This document shows, piece after piece, positions 1 through 5,895 of a stretch of 6,765 nt of DNA. Location of the stretch: the NCBI GenBank assembly GCA_905200565.1, contig CAJKKX010000131.1, positions 1 to 6,765 on the forward strand. Reading direction: 5' to 3'. The notes under the pieces are model-generated. The model did not search any database, had not been told where the DNA came from, and saw only the letters and a program-made list of their open reading frames with translations. A program made the translations under genes and the position numbers. Each line of letters opens with the position of its first letter. Position 1 is the first letter of the stretch. The stretch is from an uncultured Lachnospiraceae bacterium. Lineage in GTDB: Bacteria; Bacillota_A; Clostridia; Lachnospirales; Lachnospiraceae.

Positions 1-220
1 CCGGGCAGGCGTGGGCGTGAGCGAGGCGACGGATTCACTGACCATTATTATATCGGAGGAGACGGGGCAGATATCTTATGCTTATCGCGGAGAGCTTACC
101 AGAGGAGTAAGCGGCGAAGAACTGAAAAAGAGACTGATCGTTTTCCAGAATAGGACAGTAGACACGAAGAAGTTCAGGCTCTGGAAAGGCAGGGAAAAGC
201 ATGAAGGAAAAGATATTTAG
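1..220 (+). CDS. cdaA: Diadenylate cyclase CdaA, C-terminal fragment
   Basis: This is the last 72 codons of a gene that begins before the window; the reading frame starts at base 2. CdaA is the membrane-bound DAC-domain enzyme that condenses two ATP into the second messenger c-di-AMP. The fragment starts RAGVGVSEATD, which matches the stretch after the catalytic RHR motif of DAC domains (its last Arg is the first codon seen), and continues with LTIIISEETGQIS, a highly conserved DAC strand. The tail from about residue 45 is the variable C-terminus. The N-terminal membrane helices and the DGA motif lie outside the window. Its stop overlaps the start of the following cdaR by 20 bases, which supports co-transcription and translational coupling. 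Identification rests on family motifs plus the adjacent YbbR-repeat gene, the usual CdaA partner. Confidence 0.93.
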   Translation, partial: RAGVGVSEATDSLTIIISEETGQISYAYRGELTRGVSGEELKKRLIVFQNRTVDTKKFRLWKGREKHEGKDI

Positions 221-1547
221 TAATTTGGGGCTCAAGATCATGGCGGTGCTGGTATCTTTTTTGATCTGGCTCATGGTAATAAACGGAGATGACCCGGTGC
301 GGACGGACACTTTCAGCGGCGTACCGATCATGGTAAAGAATGCAGACGTTTTTATGGAAAAAGTAAAAAAGGTCTACAAGCCGAGAGAGGATTCCAGAGG
401 GCAGGAGATTGACACGGTTACCGTTTATGTGAAAGCAAGGCGTTCCGTACTGGAGCAGCTTACGTCTGCCAGTTTCACCGTGACGGCGGATTTTGAAAAT
501 ATTGTGGCAGATCTGAACAGTATTCCGCTTGATATTACCTGCAATACAGTCCCGTCGCTTACGATGAAAGATATGTGGTGTGACATACGGTCCCTGAAAG
601 TGGAGCTTGAAGATGTGAAGGATGCGACGTTTGTTGTTTCCGTCAGGGAAGAGGGGACGCCGGCCACAGGGTATCAGGTGGGGAGCATGGAACCGGTTTC
701 CGGAGAGTCTATTGCGATTGCCGGGCCGGAGTCAGATATGAAAAAGATTGGAAAAGTGATCGTAGAGGCCGATGTAGACGGTTTGAAAAGAAATAAAACC
801 GTGTTATCGAAGATCATTATTTATGATAAGAATGAGGAACCCTTTTTGGAAAGTCAGATGGAGCGGCTGACGATTAAGACTCTGGATGGAAAGGTGTTTG
901 AAGAAGATAAGATGAATGTCAGCGTGGAAATCTGGAAGAAAGTGAGAGGAATCATTCCGGATGTGGAGGTTGGCGGAACGCCTGCCGACGGATACCGGGT
1001 AGCGAAGGTTACCACGGCGCCGGAAACGATCGGTCTGGCTGGAAGAAAGGCTGTGCTGGCAGAGCTGGGAAATCATCTTGCAATTTCAGACCAGATTTCG
1101 GTGGACGGAGCGTCAGGGACTTTCAGTAAGGAAATCAACCTGAAAGAATATCTGGAAGATCAATATGGGGAATCCCTGCAATTAGAAAGAGGAAGCTCTG
1201 ATATTATTGTAGTGACCGTTCAGATGGAAAAAATCGGAACGACCACCGTACAGGTTCCGGTAGCAAACATTGTGATAAAAGGGAAACCGGAGAATATGAC
1301 ATATAAGCTGACGCCGGCGGATAATATTTCACTGGAGATTCAGCCTAAATGGGCGGAGGAAGAGAAGATTACGGCGGATAACATCCAGGTCACGCTGGAT
1401 CTGTCCTCCAGCCAGTACCAGACGCCGGGAAATTACCGGGTACCTTTGACGGTCGTTCTGCCAGACGGATATATGCTGACGTCTGAGGCGACAATAGCCG
1501 TCAATCTGGTTAAGACAGAGCCTGCCGTAGAAACGGAGAGCCAGTAG
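201..1547 (+). CDS. cdaR: CdaR, YbbR-repeat regulator of CdaA
   Basis: The product is a 448-residue, single-pass membrane protein that in other Firmicutes binds and modulates CdaA from the outer face of the membrane. Residues 1-9 are a short cytoplasmic tail and residues 10-28 a hydrophobic helix (LKIMAVLVSFLIWLMVI). The rest is extracytoplasmic and appears to hold four YbbR-type beta domains, at about 35-135, 140-230, 238-342 and 345-437. The two middle ones show the family's G-Y-x-V ... I-x-x-A/L-G-P/R pattern, at GYQVGSMEPVSGESIAIAGP and GYRVAKVTTAPETIGLAGR. A short Glu/Thr-rich tail follows. The ATG at 201 has a GGCAGGGA ribosome site lying inside cdaA. Length and domain count are typical of clostridial CdaR. 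It lies 25 bases before the next gene's ATG, with no terminator between. No defect is seen. Confidence 0.93.
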   Translation: MKEKIFSNLGLKIMAVLVSFLIWLMVINGDDPVRTDTFSGVPIMVKNADVFMEKVKKVYKPREDSRGQEIDTVTVYVKARRSVLEQLTSASFTVTADFENIVADLNSIPLDITCNTVPSLTMKDMWCDIRSLKVELEDVKDATFVVSVREEGTPATGYQVGSMEPVSGESIAIAGPESDMKKIGKVIVEADVDGLKRNKTVLSKIIIYDKNEEPFLESQMERLTIKTLDGKVFEEDKMNVSVEIWKKVRGIIPDVEVGGTPADGYRVAKVTTAPETIGLAGRKAVLAELGNHLAISDQISVDGASGTFSKEINLKEYLEDQYGESLQLERGSSDIIVVTVQMEKIGTTTVQVPVANIVIKGKPENMTYKLTPADNISLEIQPKWAEEEKITADNIQVTLDLSSSQYQTPGNYRVPLTVVLPDGYMLTSEATIAVNLVKTEPAVETESQ

Positions 1548-1556
1548 GTCAGTTGC

Positions 1557-1563
1557 AGGAGGG
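1557..1563 (+). promoter_or_regulatory. Ribosome binding site that fixes the HPr start
   Basis: AGGAGGG directly abuts an ATG at 1564, leaving no spacer, but lies 9 bases before a second in-frame ATG at 1573. Normal spacing therefore favours 1573. That start also puts the active-site His at residue 15 and the regulatory Ser at residue 46, the canonical HPr numbering. Confidence 0.85.
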
Positions 1564-1572
1564 ATGATAACA

Positions 1573-1836
1573 ATGGTAAGACAAAAAGTTGTGGTGAAAA
1601 ATTTATCGGGACTTCATTTAAGACCGGCGGGATACCTCTGTAAAGAGGCCATAAATTTTAAATGTTCCGTCCAGTTTCGGTTTCATGATACCTATGCGAA
1701 TGCAAAAAGTGTACTGAGTGTACTGAGCGCCTGTGTAAAGTGCGGCGATGAGGTAGAATTTACCTGTGAGGGCGAAGATGAGGAAGAAGCATTGCGCACG
1801 ATCATCTCAGCAATCGAAAATGGATTGGGTGAATAG
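1573..1836 (+). CDS. HPr-family phosphocarrier protein
   Basis: This is an 87-residue cytosolic protein of the HPr family, which carries phosphate from Enzyme I to the sugar-specific PTS components and, in Firmicutes, acts in carbon catabolite control when phosphorylated on Ser46. The active-site signature GLHLRPAG places His15 and Arg17 exactly where HPr has them. NAKSVLSVLS places Lys45-Ser46 at the HPr kinase site. Having His15 argues against Crh, which lacks it. The length is canonical. Unusual points are five cysteines (23, 31, 54, 57, 65), including a CVKC pair, and Ser in place of the usual Gly49. It may be the general HPr or a paralogue; no ptsI lies beside it to decide, so no symbol is given. 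It lies between cdaR and a small zinc-ribbon gene and probably shares their transcript. Confidence 0.9.
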   Translation: MVRQKVVVKNLSGLHLRPAGYLCKEAINFKCSVQFRFHDTYANAKSVLSVLSACVKCGDEVEFTCEGEDEEEALRTIISAIENGLGE

Positions 1837-1853
1837 CGAGAAGGTGCTGAAGA

Positions 1854-2033
1854 ATGATTCTAGTATACGTGTGTCCGTTCTGCCAGGCTGTGAGGATCGT
1901 TTCGAGAAGGAAAGAAGTACTCTGTACAGAATGTGGACAGAAGATGGAACTGAGTGACCTGACCTTTCTGGAGTGGTCGGATATGACGCCGGAAGAGAGA
2001 AAAAGGTATGGCGCCAGGTGGTGTGGACGATAA
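1854..2033 (+). CDS. Small zinc-ribbon-like protein, function unknown
   Basis: This 59-residue open frame begins MILVYVCPFCQAVRI and contains two CxxC pairs, Cys7-Cys10 (CPFC) and Cys24-Cys27 (CTEC), separated by 13 residues. That layout is a rubredoxin-like or zinc-ribbon knuckle and suggests one bound zinc. A further Cys is at 57. Between the pairs lies a basic stretch (RIVSRRK). The second half (TFLEWSDMTPEERKRYG) is charged and probably helical. A GAGAAGG ribosome site lies 9 bases before the ATG, the start is 17 bases after the HPr stop, and the operon terminator follows 24 bases after its TAA. These points and the ordered cysteines argue for a real gene. Similar short proteins are sometimes labelled RNA polymerase subunit M-like because of the ribbon, but no function can be assigned from the sequence. 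Confidence 0.78.
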   Translation: MILVYVCPFCQAVRIVSRRKEVLCTECGQKMELSDLTFLEWSDMTPEERKRYGARWCGR

Positions 2034-2057
2034 AACGAGAGGAATGGAAAATGAAAA

Positions 2058-2103
2058 GCAGCTTACTTATGATCCGTACAGGATATAGGTAAGCTGCCTT
2101 TTT
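2058..2103. terminator. Bidirectional hairpin terminator
   Basis: A perfect 9-base stem, GCAGCTTAC (2058-2066) and GTAAGCTGC (2089-2097), encloses a 22-base loop that can form a small inner ATCC/GGAT stem. On the plus strand it is followed by C and five T (2099-2103), giving a rho-independent terminator for the cda operon. On the minus strand the stem is followed by TTTTCATTTT, a weaker U-tract, so it probably also ends the convergent transpeptidase transcript, whose stop lies about 10 bases away. Confidence 0.85.
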
Positions 2104-2618
2104 ACTGTAGTTTATTTGGAAGTCGAATAGCTTGGGTAAGCAATCGGGTCGGTTGGGTCATAATAATAGGTCGGTGTTTCGTTCATTTTGATGTTTTGCG
2201 GCTTTCCAAGCGGTCCTGGATAGGAAGCGTCGTCATAAACGACAACCGTTGTTCCGACCGGAACCGTATCATACAGCCATTTCGCGTCCCCCATAGCCAG
2301 ACGGATACATCCCTGTGACGCCTGCTGCCCAAGCATGTTGAACTTATAAGAAGGTACTTCTGTTCTCACGGTCGTAGGGGCGGGCATAGAGTGGAAAAGA
2401 ATGTCATCCGTAATATGAGAACAATAATATCCCCAGGTAGGTCCGTTCAGTTCGTGCATATAGAGCTTGTCAAGAATCCGGAACGTGCCAAGAGGCGTCG
2501 CATTGTTCATACCGGTAGAGCAGAGGAATGCTTTTACGGGTACGTCTCCTTTATATACGGTCACGACATTGGCGGCCCGGTTTACCTTAACCAGCCATGC
2601 GCCGGAAAGAGCCGTTTG

Positions 2619-3666
2619 GGAATAAATGCCGCTTGGCGCAAAGGTATAATTCTTTCCGTTGATTCTCCGGTTTCCTGTCGTCATAGCCCCTGTTTTTGGA
2701 TCCATGTAATAGAAATTTCCGTTGTGAACCAGCCATCCGGTTTTCATGACGCCGGAGCTTTCAAAGAAATACCATTTGTTTTTGATTTTTTTCCATCCGG
2801 TGGTGACGACGCCGTTAGCGTCCATATAGTATTTGTAAGAGCCTCGCGTCTGCCACCCGGTCAGGAGCACGCCTCTGCCGTTGAACAGATAACGTTTGCC
2901 ATCAATACGCTGAAAGCCGATCAGACGGGCGCCTTTGAGCTCTCCTGAGGTCGTACCATAATATTTGTTTTTTCCGACCTTGAACCATCCGGTTTGCGCG
3001 ACGCCGGAGGAGGTATAGTAGTAATAATTTCCGTCGATATTGACCCATCCGGTGCGGAGGGCTCCGGTTTTCTGGTTAAAATAGTATCTTTTTCCTTTGT
3101 AAGTCTCCGGTTTTCAGGCGGCCTTTCGAGTCTGCAAAATAGATTTTCTTCCCGGTATTGATCCATCCGGTAGCCATCGCCCCTTTCGAAGTCAGATAGT
3201 AAATCTTACCGTTGGTTTTTACAATCCGGTTTTTATACATCCGCCCGGTTTTGGGGCTAAAAAAGTATCGTTTCCCATTGTATTTTTGAATTCCTGTTTT
3301 TGCAGCGCCTGAGGCGGACAGAAGGTAAGTGTATCCTTTGACTTTTTTCAGCCCGTTTGTCAGCTTTAGCCCTCTTGCGTTAAAGCAGTAAATCTTTCCG
3401 TCAATCAGCACGGCGCGGTTTGTGTAGAGCTTTGCATTATCACCGGCATAAAAGGTTTTGTCATTTACAGTACCCCAGGAATTCCGAAGCAAAGTGCCGT
3501 CCGGTTTAATAAAATAACGCGCCTGGTTGGCAATGATAACTCCCTGTCTGCCTGTCACCAGAATGCCGTCCGCATTAAAAAAGTAATAGTAACCATCAGA
3601 AAGCTGCCGAACTCCGGTAATTCTCTGCCCGTCCAGAAAATAGGAGGTGTGATCGGCCGACCATCC
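2619..3666 (-). repeat. Cell-wall-binding repeat array of the transpeptidase
   Basis: This is a tandem array of degenerate units of about 20-22 codons with the pattern TGW-(4-5 residues)-GK-x-Y-Y-F-(2-4 residues)-G, spanning both frames of the broken gene. It is of the CW_binding/choline-binding-like type, which places enzymes on wall polymers; the actual ligand is not known. The DNA is also repetitive: ACCGGATGG occurs five times on the minus strand, often 60 bases apart. That could favour slippage or recombination. Confidence 0.85.
3105..3111 (-). other. Frameshift site in the transpeptidase gene
   Basis: On the minus strand ACC ends the first frame's Thr226 codon and is followed by GGAGACT. 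Sister repeats read ACCGGATGG here (Thr-Gly-Trp; plus-strand copies at 2733, 2793, 2985, 3045 and 3163). Restoring ACCGGATGGGAGACT would rejoin the frames as TGWETYKGKRYYFNQKTG, a 21-residue unit matching TGWLVHNGNFYYMDPKTG further on. The change thus looks like loss of five bases between two GGA copies. A 2-base loss is a less good alternative. Confidence 0.75.
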
Positions 3667-3831
3667 GTTTGTCTGTGCTTCGGTCTGTTCTGTCTCGGGA
3701 GGTTCCGTGGCAGATGCAGCCAGCGGGACCGTAAGAGTCAGCCCAAGAGCCAGGAAGCACAAAGAAAGCATTTTTTTGAATTTCATGTTATCCCCTCGCT
3801 TATGTTGTTCATAAATCTATGTGTCTTTTAT

Positions 3832-3860
3832 AATTTACTATAAATGTGACAGGATTGCAA
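3832..3860 (-). promoter_or_regulatory. Possible promoter of the transpeptidase gene
   Basis: Reading the minus strand, TTGCAA (3860-3855) is separated by 17 bases from TAAATT (3837-3832). Each box has four of six consensus matches, and the boxes lie about 45 bases before the ATG at 3786. The surrounding AT-rich stretch offers other -10-like hexamers on both strands, including a TATAAT at 3829-3834 on the plus strand with only a poor -35, so the exact boxes are uncertain. Confidence 0.35.
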
Positions 3861-3918
3861 ACGATTCGGGAAGGTTCAGGAAAAATTAAGAAAGCATCTG
3901 GCAGACGGGAAACTGTAT

Positions 3919-3947
3919 TTGACAGGAAAGGACAGAAAACGTATAAT
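3919..3947 (+). promoter_or_regulatory. Exact-consensus sigma-A promoter of the amidase gene
   Basis: TTGACA (3919-3924), a 17-base spacer and TATAAT (3942-3947) match the housekeeping consensus at all 12 positions. Transcription should start near 3954, leaving a leader of about 50 bases before the ATG at 4003. No operator or riboswitch fold is apparent around it, so strong constitutive expression is the simplest reading. Confidence 0.88.
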
Positions 3948-3988
3948 GGCAACGGAGTATCATGAGATTGGTCTTGTAAGAATTAAAA

Positions 3989-3992
3989 GGGG
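3989..3992 (+). promoter_or_regulatory. Ribosome binding site that fixes the amidase start
   Basis: An AAAAGGGG stretch whose GGGG core lies 10 bases before the ATG at 4003. The upstream in-frame starts (TTG at 3919, ATG at 3946) fall within the promoter's -35 and -10 boxes and would not be on the transcript. Only the 4003 start puts a clean signal peptide at the N-terminus. Confidence 0.75.
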
Positions 3993-4002
3993 AAAACAAA
4001 TT

Positions 4003-5871
4003 ATGAAGAAACAGAAGCGAGGTATTTTGCTGTCACTTTTTCTCCTGGCGGGCATCTTTTGGATCACGCCTGGAAAACAGGCAGCGGCGGCAGAGAGCGC
4101 TCCGGTGCTGGAGTATCTTTATACGGGAGAAGACGGCACAGGCGGCCAGGTGATCGTTGCTTCGGTCCGGACAGGCGGGGAGAGCCTGGAACGGGCAGAA
4201 CTTTCCTGGCAAGAGGGAGAAGAGATCCGAAGCATATCGGCAGTCGAAGTACTGGATGGATATGCGGCGTTTCTTATGGAAGGGATGGTAATACGGGAAG
4301 AGCAGATGCGTTCCCTGACTGTCGGATGCGGCGGAGGAGAGCATGTGTTTGACATTCAGGAATTCAGAAATGCAGAGGATACGCTGTCGGCCGCTGTAGA
4401 AGAAGAGACGGAAGAGATACCGGTGGCAGAAGACGCCGCGGAGATTGGCGCAGCCCTGGAAGAAGCAGAAACTTCCACAAAAATTTCCGGGCGTACAAAA
4501 GAAGTGGAACTCACGCCGGGGAACGGCCTGAATCGTGTGGCGGGCGATATTGTCGTAGTGCTTGATCCTGGACATGGCGGCTCTGACGGCGGTGCATACA
4601 GAACCTGGAACAGCGTGACCTATATGGAAAAAGAAATCACGTTAAAAATTTCCAAATATACAAAGCAGGAGCTTGAAAAATATGCAGGGGTAAAAGTCTA
4701 TCTGACCAGGAACTCGGATGTGGCAGTCGGGTTACAGGAGAGAGTGGATTATGCCGCAAGCGTGGGAGCAACGGTGCTGGTCAGCCAGCACATCAATTCC
4801 ACCCTGGAAACACAGACGACGGCGACAGGAGCCGAGGTTATGGTGTCTTCCGGAAATTATAGGCCGGGCCAGGCAAAGGAGACCGCAGTGATTGCCAGGA
4901 CGATCCTGGCGGAGCTTGAAAATATCGGATTTAAAAACAGAGATCTGGTTTATAAGCTGTCGGAAACAGGGAATACTTATCCCAATGGGAAACTGGCAGA
5001 TTATTATGCGATTGTAAGGTATAGCGTACAGGCCGGATTTCCGGGGATGATCGTAGAACACGGTTTTGTCAGCAATCCGGAGGACTGTGTAAAATATTAT
5101 GGAAGCAATGCGAAGATGAAAAAGCTCGGTGTGGCGGATGCCACAGCGATAGCCAAATATTATGGATTGCAGAAAAAAGTACTGACCGGATGGAATCAGG
5201 AAAAAGGAAAGTGGTTCTATGTAGGCGCGGATGGACAGCGTGCCGGAAATGGATGGCTGAATCTGGACGGTTCGTGGTATTATCTGGATGAAAACGGATA
5301 CCGCGCAACCGGATGGAAAGAGTTTGGCCGACAGAAGCACTATTTTAACAGCGATGGCGTTGGGCAGACCGGCGTAGCAAGGATTGATGGGAAGCTGTAT
5401 TACTTCAACAGCAAAGGGGTACTGAAAAAAGGCTTTATTCAGGGGATAGACGGAAACCGCTATTATGCGGACAAAAACGGAGTACTCCAGAGCGGATGGA
5501 AAACATGGAAGGGACATACGTATTATTTTATAAAGAAAAATGGCGCCGCGCGGACGGGATGGGCCAAACTTGGAAAATACTACTATTACTTTGATGAAGA
5601 AGGCAGGATGAAGAAGGGCATCGTGACCGTTGACGGAGAAGAATATTATCTGAACAGCCAGGGGCGAAAAACGACAGGGCTCGTGACGTATAAGGACAGA
5701 AAATATTTTTTCAGCAAAAATAAAGGAGTCATGCGAAAACAGGCATGGGTAAAAACAGGAAGAAAGTGGTATTATTTCAGCAAACGGGGCTATGCGCTTC
5801 AGAACCGGTCAAAAGTAATCGACGGCGTGAGGTACAAATTTGATAAAGAGGGCGTGTGTACGAATCGGTAA
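4003..5871 (+). CDS. Secreted N-acetylmuramoyl-L-alanine amidase with wall-binding repeats
   Basis: This 622-residue exported zinc hydrolase should cut the bond between N-acetylmuramic acid and L-alanine of the stem peptide, acting in wall turnover, cell separation or lysis. Residues 1-30 are a signal peptide (MKKQKR, a hydrophobic core, cleavage likely after AAAA). Residues 31-125 are a beta-rich region I do not recognise, followed by an acidic linker at 125-165. The Amidase_3 domain is about 183-388. It has VVVLDPGHGG with zinc ligand His191, MEKE with Glu209, LTRNSD, VSQHIN with His263, and VEHGFVSNPED with the catalytic Glu352, so all expected metal and catalytic residues are present. Residues 393-622 are some ten aromatic repeats. 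The start is chosen over upstream in-frame codons because those lie in the promoter. It diverges from the transpeptidase and precedes a membrane protein by 24 bases. The exact physiological role is open. Confidence 0.93.
   Translation: MKKQKRGILLSLFLLAGIFWITPGKQAAAAESAPVLEYLYTGEDGTGGQVIVASVRTGGESLERAELSWQEGEEIRSISAVEVLDGYAAFLMEGMVIREEQMRSLTVGCGGGEHVFDIQEFRNAEDTLSAAVEEETEEIPVAEDAAEIGAALEEAETSTKISGRTKEVELTPGNGLNRVAGDIVVVLDPGHGGSDGGAYRTWNSVTYMEKEITLKISKYTKQELEKYAGVKVYLTRNSDVAVGLQERVDYAASVGATVLVSQHINSTLETQTTATGAEVMVSSGNYRPGQAKETAVIARTILAELENIGFKNRDLVYKLSETGNTYPNGKLADYYAIVRYSVQAGFPGMIVEHGFVSNPEDCVKYYGSNAKMKKLGVADATAIAKYYGLQKKVLTGWNQEKGKWFYVGADGQRAGNGWLNLDGSWYYLDENGYRATGWKEFGRQKHYFNSDGVGQTGVARIDGKLYYFNSKGVLKKGFIQGIDGNRYYADKNGVLQSGWKTWKGHTYYFIKKNGAARTGWAKLGKYYYYFDEEGRMKKGIVTVDGEEYYLNSQGRKTTGLVTYKDRKYFFSKNKGVMRKQAWVKTGRKWYYFSKRGYALQNRSKVIDGVRYKFDKEGVCTNR
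5179..5868 (+). repeat. Cell-wall-binding repeat array of the amidase
   Basis: About ten tandem units of 20-23 codons occupy residues 393-622, with the pattern TGW-...-GKWYY(F/L)D..G; examples are GNGWLNLDGSWYYLDENG and TGVARIDGKLYYFNSKG. They are of the same type as the array in the neighbouring transpeptidase but more diverged at the DNA level, and they are in frame to the stop. Known relatives bind choline or other wall polymers; which ligand applies here cannot be told. Confidence 0.88.
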
Positions 5872-5895
5872 CGCCCGAAAGAAAGAGGGAATTTT

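Larger units (their letters stand above)
2112..3786 (-). pseudogene. Frameshifted L,D-transpeptidase with wall-binding repeats
   Basis: When intact this would be an exported enzyme of about 559 residues. YkuD-type L,D-transpeptidases form 3-3 peptidoglycan cross-links or attach proteins through an active-site Cys. The ATG at 3786 has a GAGGGG site 5 bases upstream and encodes a signal peptide (basic MKFKK, a hydrophobic core, then ASA at about 24-26). An array of roughly 20-residue aromatic/glycine repeats follows. The frame is lost after codon 226 (near 3107) and stops at 3076. From 3107 the other frame continues the same repeats and then the YkuD domain (about 2606-2235), with IPLG-like TPLGTF, the catalytic-region HSMP, and SQGCIRL, whose Cys codon is 2309-2307. 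Catalytic residues are intact, but the downstream part has no signal peptide. Its first usable start is a GTG at 2870, so a separate product would not be exported. A sequencing error or phase-variable site remains possible. Confidence 0.88.

Noticed and set aside
1766..1957. 63-codon plus-strand frame overlapping HPr and the zinc-ribbon gene
   Set aside because: It overlaps two better-supported genes in another frame and has no ribosome site or recognisable motif.
3076..3130. Programmed ribosomal frameshifting rejoining the transpeptidase halves, using the GGAAAAAG run
   Set aside because: Rejoining needs a +1 or -2 shift, whereas slippage on an A-run of this type usually gives -1, which leads into a third frame without repeats. 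The best protein junction also lies upstream of the A-run, in the ACCGGAG stretch, and sister repeats indicate missing bases there.
2921..3166. 81-codon minus-strand open frame across the frameshift
   Set aside because: It is the third frame under the repeat array, its sequence (Pro/Arg/Ser-rich) resembles no protein, and both flanking frames carry the real repeats.
2619..3666. CRISPR-like array, suggested by the regularly spaced CCATCCGGT copies
   Set aside because: The copies are codons for Thr-Gly-Trp within protein repeats, are only 9 bases long, and the intervening sequence encodes related protein units rather than unique spacers.
3829..3834. TATAAT on the plus strand as a second amidase promoter
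   Set aside because: The best -35 at usual spacing (TTGTTC) matches only three of six positions, and the exact-consensus promoter at 3919-3947 is a far better candidate.
3787..4002. Riboswitch (for example a c-di-AMP ydaO-type element) before the amidase
   Set aside because: The leader after the predicted transcript start is only about 50 bases, and no paired structure or terminator/anti-terminator could be found by eye, too short for such an element.
4732..5517. 261-codon minus-strand open frame opposite the amidase
   Set aside because: It lies wholly antisense to a catalytic domain and repeats that are clearly coding. Its composition is that of a shadow frame and there is no supporting ribosome site or motif.
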